A stretch of DNA of 64,000 nt from Polaromonas sp. (GTDB taxonomy: Bacteria; Pseudomonadota; Gammaproteobacteria; Burkholderiales; Burkholderiaceae_C), in the NCBI GenBank assembly GCA_013298945.1, contig JAAFJR010000001.1:62001-126000 (forward strand). The letters are read 5' to 3'. The notes under the pieces are model-generated. The model did no database searches. It had not been told where the DNA came from and saw only the letters and a program-made list of their open reading frames with translations. The position numbers and the translations under genes are program-made. Positions 8,870 through 18,954 of the stretch are shown one piece after another. Position 1 is the first letter of the stretch. Each line of letters begins with the position of its first letter.

Positions 8870-10873
8870 TTAAAAGTGAATCCCCTGCATCATCGACGCC
8901 ATCGCTATAGCTTCTGGCGACAGGGTAGGTTTCGCTGATTTGTCTCCCTTTGCCGCAGCACTGTCTGGGAACATGCGGAAGGTGGTGTTCATCAAGATTT
9001 GCGCCACGCGCGGGGCGGCGACATGGAGCAGGCCGACGGATGTGCCCAAGCGGGTAGCTATTTCTACCGGTTTGTCGACGCAGGCGCGGATGATCATGTC
9101 TGCGGCTTCTTCGGGCATCAACAGCGGCATGCTGTCGTAAATCTTGGTCGGTGCAGTCATTGGGGTACGAACCAAAGGCATCTTGATGGTGGTGAAGGAG
9201 ACGCCTTGGTCAGCGTACTCGCACGCGGCGCAGCTGGTCCAAGCATCCAAAGCAGCTTTGCTGGCGACGTAGGCTGAAAAGCGCGGCGCGTTGACCAGCA
9301 CGCTGATGGAGCTGATGTTGACAATGTGCCCTTTTCGTTTGGCCACCATGCCTGGCAGCAAGCCCATGGTGATGCGCAACGCGCCGAAGTAATTCAGCGC
9401 CATCGTCCGTTCAAAGTCGTGGAATCTGTCATAACTGGCTTCAATCGCACGGCGAATGGAGCGGCCAGCGTTATTGATCAAGAAATCTACACCACCGTGG
9501 TTTTTCTCCAGCTTTTGCACAAATTCAGCACATTGCGCTTCATCAACAATATCGACCGAGTAAGTAAAGACTTTGGCGTCTTTGCCCGCTGCTTCTAGGA
9601 TGGTTTTCTTGGCTTCAGTCAATTGTTCTTCACCGCGTGCGCAGATGATGGTGATGGCGCCAGCTTCTGCAAACCGGCAAGCAGCAGACAAGCCAATGCC
9701 AGACGAGCCACCGGTGACTAGCACCACTTTGCCGCCCACTGTGCCTTTGAGCGTGCGGTCAATGAACAGAGCTGGGTCCAGATGGCGCTCCCAATAATCC
9801 CACAGCACCCAGGCGTAGTCTTTGAGGTTCGGGCATTCAATGCCACTGCCTTTGAGGGCGGCGTCAAGGTCGCGCCTGTCGTAGCGGGTGGGCCAATTGA
9901 TGAATTCAAAAATGCTTTCAGGTAAATCCAAGTCTTTCATGATGGCCTTGCGCACGCGGCGCACGGGGGCGAGCGCCATCATGCCTTTTTTCACGCTTTT
10001 TGGGATAAAACCCAACAAAGCGGCGTTGACGAAAATGTTCATCTTGGGCGCATGCGCGGCTTTGCTGAAGATGTCCAGCACATCTCCCACGCGGTAACCC
10101 ATGGGGTCAACGATGTGGAAAGCTTTGCCTTTGATGGTTTTAATGTCTTTGGCGTGGCTGACGTGGTCAATGCTGTTGACGACGAAATCCACTGGCACGA
10201 TATTAAGTCGCCCGCCCTCAATACCCACTGAAGGCATCCAGGGAGGCAAAATTTGGCGCATGCGTTGGATGAGCTTGAAGAAGTAATACGGGCCGTCCAC
10301 CTTGTCCATCTCACCTGTAATGCTGTCACCCACCACAAACGCGGGGCGGTAAACCGTCCAAGCACTTTTGTACTCTTTACGCACTATTTTTTCGCTCTCG
10401 TGCTTGGTTTTGAAGTAGGGGTGGTCGTAGTTTTCCGCCTCGTCAAACATGTCCTCGCGGAACACGCCTTCGTACAAACCTGCCGCAGCTATGCTGCTGA
10501 CGTGGTGGAAGTGCCCCACATCAATGGCTTTGGCAAACTCGATGGTGTTCCGGGTGCCGTCGATGTTGACGGCGATTTGGCTCGCCTCATCAGCGCTCAG
10601 GTCATACACGGCTGCGAGGTGGTAGAAATGGTCGATTTTTCCTTTGAGGGCTTTCACCCCATCTGCTGCAACACCCAGTTTCTTGCTGGTTAAATCGCCA
10701 TAAACGGGAATGGCGCGTCTTGAATCGGCACTCCAATAATCTCGAAGCCCAGCGACTTTGCCTTCACTTTCCTTGCGGATCAAAAAGTGAACGACAGCGC
10801 CTTTTCGTTCTAGTAGCTTTTTAACCAAGCGTTTGCCTATAAAACCCGTAGCACCTGTGACGAAATATTGCAT
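8870..10873 (-). CDS. two-domain alcohol-forming fatty acyl-CoA/acyl-ACP reductase (Maqu_2220-type)
   Basis: A 667-residue fusion of two NAD(P)H-binding Rossmann domains. The N-terminal half is an extended SDR / male-sterility type domain with TGATGFIGKRLV near residues 6-17, HVSSIAAAGLYEG, and a Tyr-x-x-x-Lys pair in YFKTKHESEK. The C-terminal half is a classical SDR with TGGSSGIGLSAA, NNAGRSIRR, NISSISV and YVASKAALD. Domain order, length and phrases such as GPYYFFK, EGGRLNIVPVDFVV and TKIYDSMPLL agree, from memory, with the Marinobacter fatty acyl-CoA reductase Maqu_2220, which reduces acyl-CoA to fatty alcohol for wax esters. Substrate is inferred. A GGAG site precedes the ATG. A phasin gene lies divergently next to it. 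Confidence 0.85.
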   Translation of the reverse strand: MQYFVTGATGFIGKRLVKKLLERKGAVVHFLIRKESEGKVAGLRDYWSADSRRAIPVYGDLTSKKLGVAADGVKALKGKIDHFYHLAAVYDLSADEASQIAVNIDGTRNTIEFAKAIDVGHFHHVSSIAAAGLYEGVFREDMFDEAENYDHPYFKTKHESEKIVRKEYKSAWTVYRPAFVVGDSITGEMDKVDGPYYFFKLIQRMRQILPPWMPSVGIEGGRLNIVPVDFVVNSIDHVSHAKDIKTIKGKAFHIVDPMGYRVGDVLDIFSKAAHAPKMNIFVNAALLGFIPKSVKKGMMALAPVRRVRKAIMKDLDLPESIFEFINWPTRYDRRDLDAALKGSGIECPNLKDYAWVLWDYWERHLDPALFIDRTLKGTVGGKVVLVTGGSSGIGLSAACRFAEAGAITIICARGEEQLTEAKKTILEAAGKDAKVFTYSVDIVDEAQCAEFVQKLEKNHGGVDFLINNAGRSIRRAIEASYDRFHDFERTMALNYFGALRITMGLLPGMVAKRKGHIVNISSISVLVNAPRFSAYVASKAALDAWTSCAACEYADQGVSFTTIKMPLVRTPMTAPTKIYDSMPLLMPEEAADMIIRACVDKPVEIATRLGTSVGLLHVAAPRVAQILMNTTFRMFPDSAAAKGDKSAKPTLSPEAIAMASMMQGIHF

Positions 10874-11107
10874 AGTAAAAACTCCAAATAGCTTCCGATT
10901 AACCGATCATTTTTGCCCAATTAGGCTCACACTGTCTTCAGCGTAAACCCGCGGTTGCCAGCTAACTTGCTAGTTGAGTCTCCCTAGATTTCTAGAACCC
11001 AGCACCTAAACACTTACCAGTTCTAAGGTTAAAGTAACTCCATGTACAACGCGGCAAGCGTTTGTCACCCCTTTGGTTTTGCTTTACTTTTTAACATTGG
11101 AGGCCCT

Positions 11108-11698
11108 ATGGTCAAGAAATTACAAAAATCCGCTACTCAAACAGAAGCAACCCCTACAGGCGCTCAGTTGGCTAACAGCGTGAAAGACTCTGCACAGCAA
11201 ATCTGGCTGGCAGGCTTGGGCGCCTTCTCCAAAGCACAAGCCGAAGGCGGCAAAGTGTTTGAAACCTTGGTGAAAGACGGCGTTGGCTTACAGCGTAAAA
11301 CGCAAGCAGCTGCAGAAGAAAAAATCGCAGAAGCCACCAGCAAAATGACCACCATGGCCAGCGGCATCACCGCCAAAGCAACGGGCGTAGCCACGGACAT
11401 TACCGCCAAAGCTACGGGGCAATGGGACAAGTTAGAGAACATTTTTGAAGAGCGTGTGGCCAAAGCCTTGAGCAAAATGGGCATGCCAACAGCTAAAGAA
11501 GTGCAAGCCTTGGCTAAGCGTGTTGATGATTTGAGCGCGCAACTGAAGAAATCACCCGCTAAAGCGCCCGTTAAATCAGCCGCAAAGCCTGCTGCTAAAC
11601 CCGCGGCTGCACCTAAAGCGGCGGTTAAAAAGGCTGCAGTTGCGGTTAAAAAAGCGGTCAGTAAACCAGCGGTTAAGCGCAAGCCAGCTGCCAAGTAA
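11108..11698 (+). CDS. phasin-family polyhydroxyalkanoate granule protein (PhaI/PhaF-like)
   Basis: A 196-residue protein predicted to coat polyhydroxyalkanoate granules. Residues 20-140 are helical and amphipathic (QQIWLAGLGAFSKAQ, then repeated alanine-rich segments ending EERVAKALSKMGMPTAKEVQALAKRVD), the pattern of the poly(hydroxyalkanoate) granule-associated family. The last 45 residues are a Lys-Ala-Pro-rich, histone-H1-like tail that could bind DNA, as in PhaF. An upstream in-frame ATG at 11042 exists, but GGAGG at 11099-11103 with ideal spacing fixes the start at 11108. The divergent neighbour is a fatty acyl reductase, giving a storage-lipid context. Confidence 0.8.
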   Translation: MVKKLQKSATQTEATPTGAQLANSVKDSAQQIWLAGLGAFSKAQAEGGKVFETLVKDGVGLQRKTQAAAEEKIAEATSKMTTMASGITAKATGVATDITAKATGQWDKLENIFEERVAKALSKMGMPTAKEVQALAKRVDDLSAQLKKSPAKAPVKSAAKPAAKPAAAPKAAVKKAAVAVKKAVSKPAVKRKPAAK

Positions 11699-11719
11699 GC
11701 CAGTAGCTTCAAAAGATAA

Positions 11720-11745
11720 AAGGGCGCTGCGGCGCTCTTTTTTTA
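11720..11745 (+). terminator. rho-independent terminator of the phasin gene
   Basis: AGGGCGC pairs with GCGCTCT over a short loop, followed by seven T residues, about 20 bp after the phasin stop. Confidence 0.75.
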
Positions 11746-11807
11746 TGCCTTTTTCCCATTTTTGACATGAAGATTTGTGTAAATCGTCTAAAATAGAGAT
11801 AAATATG

Positions 11808-11855
11808 GCTGTAGCCGGCGTATTTATTGCCTATATAGCTACTATAAATATAGCA
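11808..11855 (+). repeat. dispersed ~45-bp repeat, intergenic copy
   Basis: Contains the exact 20-bp core TAGCCGGCGTATTTATTGCC, then TATATAGCTAC. It lies in the gap between the phasin terminator and rdgC. Confidence 0.9.
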
Positions 11856-11924
11856 GTCCTGAAATAAATACAGCAAAAACTGTGCTCAGCAAAATTTCTC
11901 AATCCCCATTCTCAAAGGCAGCCT

Positions 11925-12824
11925 GTGTTCAAAAACGCTCTTATTTACCGCATTGCACCTACTTGGAGGGCTAATTTAGAACAGATTGAGGCGGGATTAG
12001 AGCTTGCGCGCTATGTTGAGTGCGGTGCTAGCCAAGAGAAATCAATCGGCTGGACTGAGCCTAGGGGTGAGGAGAATGGCTTGCTGGCGGAGTCTGTCGC
12101 TGGGCAAATCGTGCTGAAGCTGCTGGTAGAGGTGAAAGCGGTGCCCAGTTCGGTGGTGAACCGCAAAGCAAAGGAAGAATTGTCGAAAATCGAGGCTGCT
12201 ACTGGCCGCAAGCCAGGCAAACGCGAGACCAAAGAGATCAAAGAAGACATCAAGCTGTTACTGATGCCGCTGGCGTTCACCAAGCTTTCTAGAGTGCTGG
12301 TCTGGATCGATGTCAATGCGCAACTGTTGACGATTGGCGCTTCCAGCACTTCTAAAGCGGACGAGGTGATCACGTATATGGTTAAATGTTTAGATGGTTT
12401 CTCGGTGATGCCGCTGAACACACAAACCTCAAGCGCCGTGGCGATGGGGGAGTGGTTGTTGACGCAAGCGCCACCTGCGGCCTTCACAATTGATCGCGAA
12501 TGCGAGTTGAAATCGCCAGATGAAAGCAAAGCTGTTGTGCGTTACTCACGTCATCCTTTGGATATTGAAGAAGTGAGTGCACACATAGCCAGCGGAAAAG
12601 TGCCGGCTAAATTGGCGCTGACGTGGAAGGATAGGGTGTCGTTTGTGCTGACGGATACGCTGCAAATCAAGAAAATAGCGTTCTTGGATGGTGTGTTCGA
12701 TGGCACTTCGCAAGAAAAAGAAGACGGTTTTGATGCAGATATGGCGATAGCGACAGGTGAATTGCGTCAGTTGATTCCTGAATTGTTGGCAGCTTTGGGT
12801 GGCGAAATGCCAATGGGAGTCTAA
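11925..12824 (+). CDS. rdgC: recombination-associated protein RdgC
   Basis: A 299-residue protein that in E. coli forms a ring on DNA and limits RecA activity. The N-terminus MFKNALIYRI and the internal motif GRKPGKRETKEIKEDI are hallmarks of RdgC, and the length agrees. Translation starts at a GTG, chosen because the family begins at MFKN. The gene lies immediately upstream of the ribosomal protein cluster, which has its own likely promoter. Confidence 0.95.
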   Translation: MFKNALIYRIAPTWRANLEQIEAGLELARYVECGASQEKSIGWTEPRGEENGLLAESVAGQIVLKLLVEVKAVPSSVVNRKAKEELSKIEAATGRKPGKRETKEIKEDIKLLLMPLAFTKLSRVLVWIDVNAQLLTIGASSTSKADEVITYMVKCLDGFSVMPLNTQTSSAVAMGEWLLTQAPPAAFTIDRECELKSPDESKAVVRYSRHPLDIEEVSAHIASGKVPAKLALTWKDRVSFVLTDTLQIKKIAFLDGVFDGTSQEKEDGFDADMAIATGELRQLIPELLAALGGEMPMGV

Positions 12825-12880
12825 ATTGCTAAAAAAATTTGAAATTTAGAAGCTGCAATCTAACAAAAGTCATAAATAAG

Positions 12881-12909
12881 TTGAACATGTGTTAAATCTA
12901 TGCCATAAT
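12881..12909 (+). promoter_or_regulatory. likely sigma-70 promoter of the rplN-rplQ ribosomal operon
   Basis: TTGAAC at 12881-12886 and CATAAT at 12904-12909 are separated by exactly 17 bp. This leaves an untranslated leader of about 150 nt before rplN. No other good promoter is visible between rdgC and rplN. Confidence 0.65.
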
Positions 12910-13064
12910 AGAGGGCTCGGTTAATACAAAGTTGCAAAACGCGTAGTGATCGGGTATCTGCCTAACGGAAGTGCTGCGAGTGGTTTGCAGTGTGGACGAC
13001 AGGTCCAAGACTGATCGATAGCATTCAATTGTGGGTGCAATTGGGAAAGTTGGGAATAAACGAA

Positions 13065-13433
13065 ATGATCCAAACAGAAACACGATTAGATGTTGCCGAT
13101 AACACCGGCGCGAAGTCCGTACTGTGCATTAAAGTGCTCGGTGGTTCTAAGCGCCGCTACGCTAGCGTAGGTGATGTTATCAAGGTAAGTATTAAAGAAG
13201 CTGCTCCACGCGGTCGCGTAAAAAAAGGCGAGATCTATAGCGCGGTAGTGGTGCGTACAGCCAAAGGTATTCGTCGCGCTGACGGATCATTGGTTAAATT
13301 TGACGGCAATGCAGCAGTTTTGCTCAATGCCAAGTTAGAGCCTATCGGTACTCGCATCTTTGGACCAGTGACGCGCGAATTGCGTACTGAGAAGTTCATG
13401 AAGATCGTGTCTTTGGCTCCTGAAGTTTTGTAA
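13065..13433 (+). CDS. rplN: 50S ribosomal protein L14
   Basis: A 122-residue large-subunit protein. It begins [17 protein letters not shown] and contains [12 protein letters not shown] and [16 protein letters not shown], all diagnostic of L14. A longer open frame upstream is not conserved, so the start is the ATG at 13065. This is the first gene of the ribosomal run here: rpmC and rpsQ, which precede rplN in many bacteria, are absent and rdgC lies upstream instead. Confidence 0.97.
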   Translation: MIQTETRLDVADNTGAKSVLCIKVLGGSKRRYASVGDVIKVSIKEAAPRGRVKKGEIYSAVVVRTAKGIRRADGSLVKFDGNAAVLLNAKLEPIGTRIFGPVTRELRTEKFMKIVSLAPEVL

Positions 13434-13442
13434 GGACGCATC

Positions 13443-13763
13443 ATGAACAAAATTCGTACAGGCGACGAAGTTGTTGTGCTCACAGGGCGTGACAAAGGTA
13501 AGCGCGGTAAAGTGTCAGTTCGCCATAGTGATACGCACGTCTTCGTTGACGGTATCAATTTGGTTAAGAAGCATGCTAAGCCAAACCCGATGAAGGGCAT
13601 TACTGGTGGCATCGTTGAAAAGACCATGCCTATTCATCAGTCTAACGTGGCTATCTTCAATGCTGCTAGTGGCAAAGCTGATCGTGTAGGTGTTAAATTA
13701 GCGGCAGACGGAAAGCGTGTTCGCGTTTTCAAGTCTAGCGGCGAAGAAATCAAGGCGGCATAA
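13443..13763 (+). CDS. rplX: 50S ribosomal protein L24
   Basis: A 106-residue large-subunit assembly initiator. The KOW motif region [22 protein letters not shown] is intact at the N-terminus and [15 protein letters not shown] follows. It starts 9 bp after rplN and ends 2 bp before rplE, so it is embedded in the spc-type operon. Nothing unusual. Confidence 0.97.
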   Translation: MNKIRTGDEVVVLTGRDKGKRGKVSVRHSDTHVFVDGINLVKKHAKPNPMKGITGGIVEKTMPIHQSNVAIFNAASGKADRVGVKLAADGKRVRVFKSSGEEIKAA

Positions 13764-13765
13764 GA

Positions 13766-14305
13766 ATGGCACGTTTATTCCAACAATACCGCGACACAGT
13801 TGCACCAGCGCTGATGGCTAAGTTTGGCTATACATCTGCGATGCAAGTGCCGCGTTTGACAAAAATCACACTCAACATGGGTGTGAGTGAGGCTGTCTCT
13901 GACAAGAAAGTCATGGACAATGCTGTTGCTGATCTTACAAAAATCGCAGGTCAAAAACCTGTGGTGACTGTGGCGAAGAAGCCAATCGCTGGTTTTAAAA
14001 TCCGCGAAGGTCAGGCCATTGGCTGCATGGTCACATTGCGTGGTGTGCAAATGTGGGAGTTCTTGGATCGTTTTGTTACCGTTGCTTTGCCTCGCGTACG
14101 TGACTTCCGTGGTATTTCTGGTCGTGCGTTCGACGGTCGTGGTAACTACAACATCGGCGTTAAAGAGCAGATCATTTTCCCTGAAATTGAATACGACAAA
14201 GTTGATGCTTTGCGTGGGCTCAATATCAGCATCACCACAACGGCTAAAACTGATGAAGAGTGCAAAGCACTGCTCACAGCATTCCGTTTCCCGTTCAAAA
14301 ACTGA
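13766..14305 (+). CDS. rplE: 50S ribosomal protein L5
   Basis: A 179-residue protein that binds 5S rRNA in the central protuberance. Diagnostic segments are [36 protein letters not shown], and [28 protein letters not shown]. Length equals the usual 179 residues. It starts 2 bp after rplX, consistent with coupled translation. Confidence 0.97.
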   Translation: MARLFQQYRDTVAPALMAKFGYTSAMQVPRLTKITLNMGVSEAVSDKKVMDNAVADLTKIAGQKPVVTVAKKPIAGFKIREGQAIGCMVTLRGVQMWEFLDRFVTVALPRVRDFRGISGRAFDGRGNYNIGVKEQIIFPEIEYDKVDALRGLNISITTTAKTDEECKALLTAFRFPFKN

Positions 14306-14313
14306 GGTGACAC

Positions 14314-14619
14314 GTGGCTAAACAAGCATTAATCCAGCGCGAACTCAAGCGCGACAAATTGGTTGCTAAGTACGCAAAAGTACACGCAGACAACAAAGCA
14401 ATTGCTAATGATGCAAAAGCAACCGAAGAGCAGCGTGCTGCCGCTCGCTTGGTTTTGCAAAAGCTCCCGCGTAACGCGAACCCGACTCGTCAACGTAACC
14501 GTTGTGCGATCACAGGCCGTCCACGTGGTACGTTCCGTCAGTTCGGCTTGGCACGCGCCAAGATCCGTGAGATGGCTTTCGCTGGGAATATTCCCGGTAT
14601 CACCAAAGCCAGCTGGTAA
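14314..14619 (+). CDS. rpsN: 30S ribosomal protein S14 (zinc-free form)
   Basis: A 101-residue small-subunit head protein. It starts at GTG. The long, zinc-independent version is encoded: the C-terminal half reads [25 protein letters not shown], with a single Cys instead of the four-Cys zinc ribbon of the short form. A 101-residue length is standard for this form. Confidence 0.97.
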   Translation: MAKQALIQRELKRDKLVAKYAKVHADNKAIANDAKATEEQRAAARLVLQKLPRNANPTRQRNRCAITGRPRGTFRQFGLARAKIREMAFAGNIPGITKASW

Positions 14620-14634
14620 GTCAGGAGATTAAAC

Positions 14635-15030
14635 ATGAGTATGAGTGATCCAATCGCCGACTTGCTAACTCGCATTCGTAATGCGCAGATGGTGGCGAAG
14701 CCCGCAGTAGCGGTGCCCTCTTCTAAAGTAAAAGTGGCTATTGCCCAAGTCTTAAAAGACGAAGGTTATATCGATAGTTTTGAAGTGAAAACTGAAGGCG
14801 GCAAAGCCGAACTTCAAATCACTTTGAAATACTATGCTGGCCGTCCCGTGATTGAGCGCATCGAGCGCGTTAGTCGCCCGGGTCTACGTGTCTACAAAGG
14901 CCGAGATGACATTCCTCAAGTCCAAAATGGCATGGGTGTTGCCATTGTGACTACGCCTCAAGGCGTTATGACAGATCGCAAAGCACGCGCAACCGGTATC
15001 GGTGGTGAAGTGTTGTGCTACGTCGCTTAA
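14635..15030 (+). CDS. rpsH: 30S ribosomal protein S8
   Basis: A 131-residue 16S rRNA-binding protein. [16 protein letters not shown] at the start and [14 protein letters not shown] at the end are diagnostic. Two in-frame ATGs occur six bases apart (14635 and 14641); CAGGAG upstream fits the first. In E. coli S8 is the translational repressor of the spc operon; no leader structure was identified here. Confidence 0.97.
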   Translation: MSMSDPIADLLTRIRNAQMVAKPAVAVPSSKVKVAIAQVLKDEGYIDSFEVKTEGGKAELQITLKYYAGRPVIERIERVSRPGLRVYKGRDDIPQVQNGMGVAIVTTPQGVMTDRKARATGIGGEVLCYVA

Positions 15031-15065
15031 TTTAATTAATGCACGGCACACAGGAGAAATAACAA

Positions 15066-15599
15066 ATGTCACGAATTGGAAAAATGCCAGTATCCATCCC
15101 AGCGGGTGTGGATGTGGCGATTAATAACGGTACCATCAATGTTAAAGGTACGGGCGGCGCATTGTCTCTCGCGCAAAATGCATTGGTCAGTGTTGTCAAC
15201 AACGCGGGTGCACTTTCATTTGCTCCGGCAAATGAGTCACGCGAAGCAAATGCCATGACTGGCACGATGCGTCAGTTGGTAAACAACATGGTTGTTGGAG
15301 TTACTAAAGGCTTTGAGAAGAAATTGACTTTGATTGGTGTGGGTTACAAGGCGGCTGCGTCTGGTAATAAGCTCAACTTGGCGGTTGGTTACTCTCACCC
15401 TGTCAACAAAGACATGCCAGCTGGCATCACTGTGGCAACACCTTTGCCAACAGAAATTATAATCAAAGGTGCAGATCGCCAACGTGTTGGTCAAATTGCA
15501 GCCGAGATTCGTGCTATTCGTCCGCCGGAGCCTTACAAAGGCAAAGGCATCCGTTATTCGGATGAGAAGATCACGATCAAAGAGACTAAGAAGAAATAA
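15066..15599 (+). CDS. rplF: 50S ribosomal protein L6
   Basis: A 177-residue protein near the factor-binding site. It begins [15 protein letters not shown] and contains [20 protein letters not shown] and [16 protein letters not shown], all diagnostic for L6. GGAGAA precedes the ATG. Length is standard. Confidence 0.97.
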   Translation: MSRIGKMPVSIPAGVDVAINNGTINVKGTGGALSLAQNALVSVVNNAGALSFAPANESREANAMTGTMRQLVNNMVVGVTKGFEKKLTLIGVGYKAAASGNKLNLAVGYSHPVNKDMPAGITVATPLPTEIIIKGADRQRVGQIAAEIRAIRPPEPYKGKGIRYSDEKITIKETKKK

Positions 15600-15610
15600 G
15601 GAACTGCATC

Positions 15611-15976
15611 ATGTTGACCAAAAAACAGCAGCGACTACGTCGTTCACGTCAGACTCGAATTCGTATTGCCATCCAAGGCGTTGCGCGTTTGACTGTCAAT
15701 CGTACAAATTTGCACATTTATGCCAGCGTTATTTCTGGCGACGGTACAAAAGTATTGGCTTCAGTATCAACAGCAGCTGCTGATGTTCGTGCCAAATTGG
15801 GTGAATCCAGCAAAGGTAGCAATGTTGCAGCGGCGCAAGCTGTTGGCACCATGATTGCTGAAAAAGCAAAAGCTGCCGGTGTTGAAAAAGTTGCGTTTGA
15901 TCGCGCAGGCTTTGCTTACCACGGTCGTGTGAAAGCACTCGCTGAAGCTGCACGTGCTGCTGGCTTGCAGTTCTAA
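15611..15976 (+). CDS. rplR: 50S ribosomal protein L18
   Basis: A 121-residue 5S rRNA-binding protein. [12 protein letters not shown] near the N-terminus and [26 protein letters not shown] at the C-terminus identify it. It follows rplF after 11 bp, and rpsE comes next. Confidence 0.97.
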   Translation: MLTKKQQRLRRSRQTRIRIAIQGVARLTVNRTNLHIYASVISGDGTKVLASVSTAAADVRAKLGESSKGSNVAAAQAVGTMIAEKAKAAGVEKVAFDRAGFAYHGRVKALAEAARAAGLQF

Positions 15977-16007
15977 ATTGCACTATTAAGCGGATTGGAA
16001 AAATATA

Positions 16008-16532
16008 ATGGCTAAAGTACAAGCAAAAATGCAAGGTAAAGCAGACGGTCCTGAAGACGGTATGCGCGAAAAAATGATCGCGATCAACCGCGTAACCAAA
16101 GTGGTTAAGGGTGGTCGAATTTTGGGTTTCGCAGCTTTGACAGTTGTGGGTGACGGTGATGGTCGCGTTGGTATGGGCAAAGGCAAATCAAAAGAAGTGC
16201 CTGCAGCTGTGCAAAAAGCGATGGAAGAGTCTCGCCGCCAATTGGTGAAAGTTTCGTTGAAAAACGGCACCATTCACCATAAAGTGATGGGTCACCATGG
16301 CGCTGCAAGCGTGATGGTTGCACCTGCACCTAAAGGTACGGGTATTATTGCTGGTGGCCCAATGCGTGCAGTCTTTGAAGTGGTTGGTATCACAGACATT
16401 GTGGCAAAAAGCCATGGTTCTAGCAATCCTTACAACATGGTGCGCGCCACTTTGGACGCCCTGAAAAAAGTAACAACACCTTCAGATGTTGCTGCCAAAC
16501 GTGGCAAAAGCATTGAAGATATTTTTGCTTAA
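16008..16532 (+). CDS. rpsE: 30S ribosomal protein S5
   Basis: A 174-residue small-subunit protein important for decoding accuracy. Diagnostic segments are [20 protein letters not shown] and [20 protein letters not shown], followed by [16 protein letters not shown] and the C-terminal [11 protein letters not shown]. No unusual residues were noticed in the spectinomycin-resistance loop region. Confidence 0.97.
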   Translation: MAKVQAKMQGKADGPEDGMREKMIAINRVTKVVKGGRILGFAALTVVGDGDGRVGMGKGKSKEVPAAVQKAMEESRRQLVKVSLKNGTIHHKVMGHHGAASVMVAPAPKGTGIIAGGPMRAVFEVVGITDIVAKSHGSSNPYNMVRATLDALKKVTTPSDVAAKRGKSIEDIFA

Positions 16533-16547
16533 ATTGAGAGTAATAAC

Positions 16548-16730
16548 ATGACGACGCAACAAACAGTCAAACTCCAATTGGTACGTAGCCCCATTGGATG
16601 CAAAGAATCTCACCGCGCTACAGTGCGTGGTTTGGGTTTACGCAAAGTTAACAGCACCAGCGAGCTGGTGGATTCGCCCGCAGTTCGCGGCATGATTAAC
16701 AAGATCAGTTACCTGATCAAAGTACTATAA
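16548..16730 (+). CDS. rpmD: 50S ribosomal protein L30
   Basis: A 60-residue protein with the L30 pattern [20 protein letters not shown] followed by [22 protein letters not shown]. Length is standard. It sits between rpsE and rplO as expected. Confidence 0.96.
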   Translation: MTTQQTVKLQLVRSPIGCKESHRATVRGLGLRKVNSTSELVDSPAVRGMINKISYLIKVL

Positions 16731-16740
16731 GAGGCCAGTG

Positions 16741-17172
16741 ATGGAATTAAATAACATCAAGCCTGCTGATGGCGCAAAACATTACAAACGTCGCGTAGGT
16801 CGCGGTATCGGCTCAGGCATCGGTAAAACTGCTGGTCGTGGTCACAAAGGTCAAAAATCTCGTACTGGCGGCTACCACAAAGTCGGCTTTGAAGGCGGTC
16901 AAATGCCTATGCAACGCCGGTTGCCAAAACGTGGTTTTAAATCCCATTTGCTGAAGTTCAATGCTGAAGTCTCTTTGTCTGCACTCGAATTGCTCGGTGC
17001 GCCGGAAGTCGACATATTGTCGTTGAAGCAAGCTGGTTTGATTGGTGAGTTGGCTAAAGTTGTCAAAGTAATCAAATCTGGTGCAATCACACGTGCTGTC
17101 AAGCTTAATGGTATTGGCGCAACTGTTGGTGCTAAAGCAGCTATTGAAGCTGCTGGTGGCAGCATTGCTTAA
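16741..17172 (+). CDS. rplO: 50S ribosomal protein L15
   Basis: A 143-residue protein, with a glycine- and basic-rich N-terminal extension ([21 protein letters not shown]) that penetrates the ribosome core, followed by [21 protein letters not shown] codon immediately precedes the ATG; the ATG is the conventional start. It is directly upstream of secY. Confidence 0.96.
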   Translation: MELNNIKPADGAKHYKRRVGRGIGSGIGKTAGRGHKGQKSRTGGYHKVGFEGGQMPMQRRLPKRGFKSHLLKFNAEVSLSALELLGAPEVDILSLKQAGLIGELAKVVKVIKSGAITRAVKLNGIGATVGAKAAIEAAGGSIA

Positions 17173-17211
17173 TTGCAGAGCAATAAACATCAAGACATTT
17201 AAGGCATAAGC

Positions 17212-18531
17212 GTGGCAACTGGTTCCAATCAATTCGCAAAAAACGGTAAGTTTGGTGATTTGCGTCGTCGCTTGATGTTTTTGTTGCTAGCCTTGGTGGT
17301 CTATCGCATTGGCGCTCACATACCCGTTCCAGGTATTGATCCAGCACAGTTGCAGCAGTTCTTCAAAGGACAAGAGGGTGGCATATTGAATTTGATCAAT
17401 ATGTTCTCCGGCGGAGCTCTGTCGCGCTTTACTATTTTTGCACTTGGTATAATGCCGTACATTTCGGCATCGATCATTATGCAATTGCTTGCGTATGTCG
17501 TGCCAGCATTTGAGCAAATGAAAAAAGAGGGTGAAGCTGGCCGTCGTAAGATCACGCAATACACACGTTACGGCACTCTGGCTTTAGCTTTGTTTCAAAC
17601 TATTAGCATAGCATTGGCCTTGGAGAGCTCTCCAGGCATGGTTATTGAGCCAGGCTTTGGATTTCGAGTGACTGCTGTCATCAGTTTAACTGCTGGTACA
17701 ATGTTTTTGATGTGGTTAGGTGAGCAAATCACAGAGCGTGGTTTGGGTAACGGAATCTCTATTCTTATCTTTGCAGGTATCGCAGCTGGTTTGCCAAGTG
17801 CAGTTAGTGGATTGCTTGAATTGGTTCGTACGGGTGCAATGAATATCTTGGTGGCTATTGTTATCGTAGTTGTTGTCATTGCTGTTACATATTTTGTTGT
17901 ATTTGTTGAGCGCGGTCAACGTAAAATTTTGGTCAACTACGCACGTCGTCAAGTTGGCAACAAGGTCTATGGCGGACAGTCATCCCATTTGCCTTTGAAA
18001 TTAAACATGGCTGGCGTTATCCCACCAATTTTTGCATCTTCCATTATCCTTCTACCTGCTACCTTGGTTAGCTGGTTGAGTACAGGTGATTCAATGCGCT
18101 GGCTCAAAGATATTGCTGGTATGTTGACACCTGGTCAGCCTATTTATGTGATGTTCTATGCTGCTGCCATTGTGTTTTTCTGTTTCTTTTACACAGCCTT
18201 GGTTTTCAATAGCCGTGAAACTGCTGACAACTTAAAAAAGAGCGGTGCTTTTGTGCCAGGAATTCGTCCAGGCGATCAAACGGCTAAATACATCGACAAA
18301 ATTTTACTTCGTTTGACTTTTGCCGGCGCTATTTACATTACTTTTGTTTGCTTGTTGCCTGAGTTCTTAATTTTGAAATATAATGTTCCCTTCTACTTTG
18401 GTGGTACATCTCTTTTAATCATTGTGATTGTGACTATGGACTTCATGGCACAAGTACAAAACTATATGATGTCCCAACAGTACGATTCACTCCTCAAAAA
18501 GGCAAATTTCAAGTCATCTTTAGGTGCTTGA
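17212..18531 (+). CDS. secY: preprotein translocase subunit SecY
   Basis: The 439-residue channel subunit of the Sec translocon, inner-membrane with ten predicted helices. Recognisable segments include [16 protein letters not shown] in TM1, the plug-region [27 protein letters not shown], and [14 protein letters not shown]. The start is a GTG. As in most bacteria, it is embedded in the ribosomal operon between rplO and infA. Confidence 0.97.
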   Translation: MATGSNQFAKNGKFGDLRRRLMFLLLALVVYRIGAHIPVPGIDPAQLQQFFKGQEGGILNLINMFSGGALSRFTIFALGIMPYISASIIMQLLAYVVPAFEQMKKEGEAGRRKITQYTRYGTLALALFQTISIALALESSPGMVIEPGFGFRVTAVISLTAGTMFLMWLGEQITERGLGNGISILIFAGIAAGLPSAVSGLLELVRTGAMNILVAIVIVVVVIAVTYFVVFVERGQRKILVNYARRQVGNKVYGGQSSHLPLKLNMAGVIPPIFASSIILLPATLVSWLSTGDSMRWLKDIAGMLTPGQPIYVMFYAAAIVFFCFFYTALVFNSRETADNLKKSGAFVPGIRPGDQTAKYIDKILLRLTFAGAIYITFVCLLPEFLILKYNVPFYFGGTSLLIIVIVTMDFMAQVQNYMMSQQYDSLLKKANFKSSLGA

Positions 18532-18538
18532 GTAAATT

Positions 18539-18757
18539 ATGTCTAAAGATGATGTTATTCAAATGGCGGGTGAGGTTGTTGAAAATCTACCCAATGCAAC
18601 TTTCCGGGTTAAATTGGAAAATGGGCATATCGTATTAGGTCATATTTCTGGAAAAATGCGGATGCATTACATTCGTATATTGCCTGGTGACAAAGTAACG
18701 GTTGAGTTAACTCCCTACGACTTAACGCGGGCGAGAATTGTGTTTCGTGCTAAATAA
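18539..18757 (+). CDS. infA: translation initiation factor IF-1
   Basis: A 72-residue S1/OB-fold protein that binds the ribosomal A site during initiation. [20 protein letters not shown] and [19 protein letters not shown] are diagnostic. It starts 7 bp after secY. Burkholderiales genomes often carry a second infA elsewhere; only this one is visible here. Confidence 0.96.
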   Translation: MSKDDVIQMAGEVVENLPNATFRVKLENGHIVLGHISGKMRMHYIRILPGDKVTVELTPYDLTRARIVFRAK

Positions 18758-18816
18758 ATTAGATTATTTAGTTTTATTTAGTACTTTGGTTTTTTATAGA
18801 TATTTGGGAGAATGAA

Positions 18817-18930
18817 ATGAAAGTTTCGGCTTCGGTCAAGAAAATTTGCCGCAACTGCAAAATCATCCGTCGTAAGGGTGTAGTGCGTGTTATCTGTACA
18901 GATCCACGTCACAAGCAGCGCCAAGGTTAA
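18817..18930 (+). CDS. rpmJ: 50S ribosomal protein L36
   Basis: A 37-residue protein, easily missed because of its size. It starts [15 protein letters not shown] and ends DPRHKQRQG. The zinc-binding set Cys11, Cys14, Cys27 and His32 is intact, so this is the zinc-containing form. GGGAG lies upstream of the ATG at good spacing. The position between infA and rpsM is standard. Confidence 0.96.
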   Translation: MKVSASVKKICRNCKIIRRKGVVRVICTDPRHKQRQG

Positions 18931-18954
18931 TTTAGAAAGTTTTAGAGGACGCAT

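Noticed and set aside
9318-10700. Plus-strand open frames antisense to the acyl reductase
   Set aside because: Shadows of the conserved SDR fusion; no start signals and no domain content.
11164-11712. Long hydrophobic open frame antisense to the phasin gene
   Set aside because: It is the shadow of the Ala/Lys-rich codons of the phasin, which has a proper GGAGG site and terminator.
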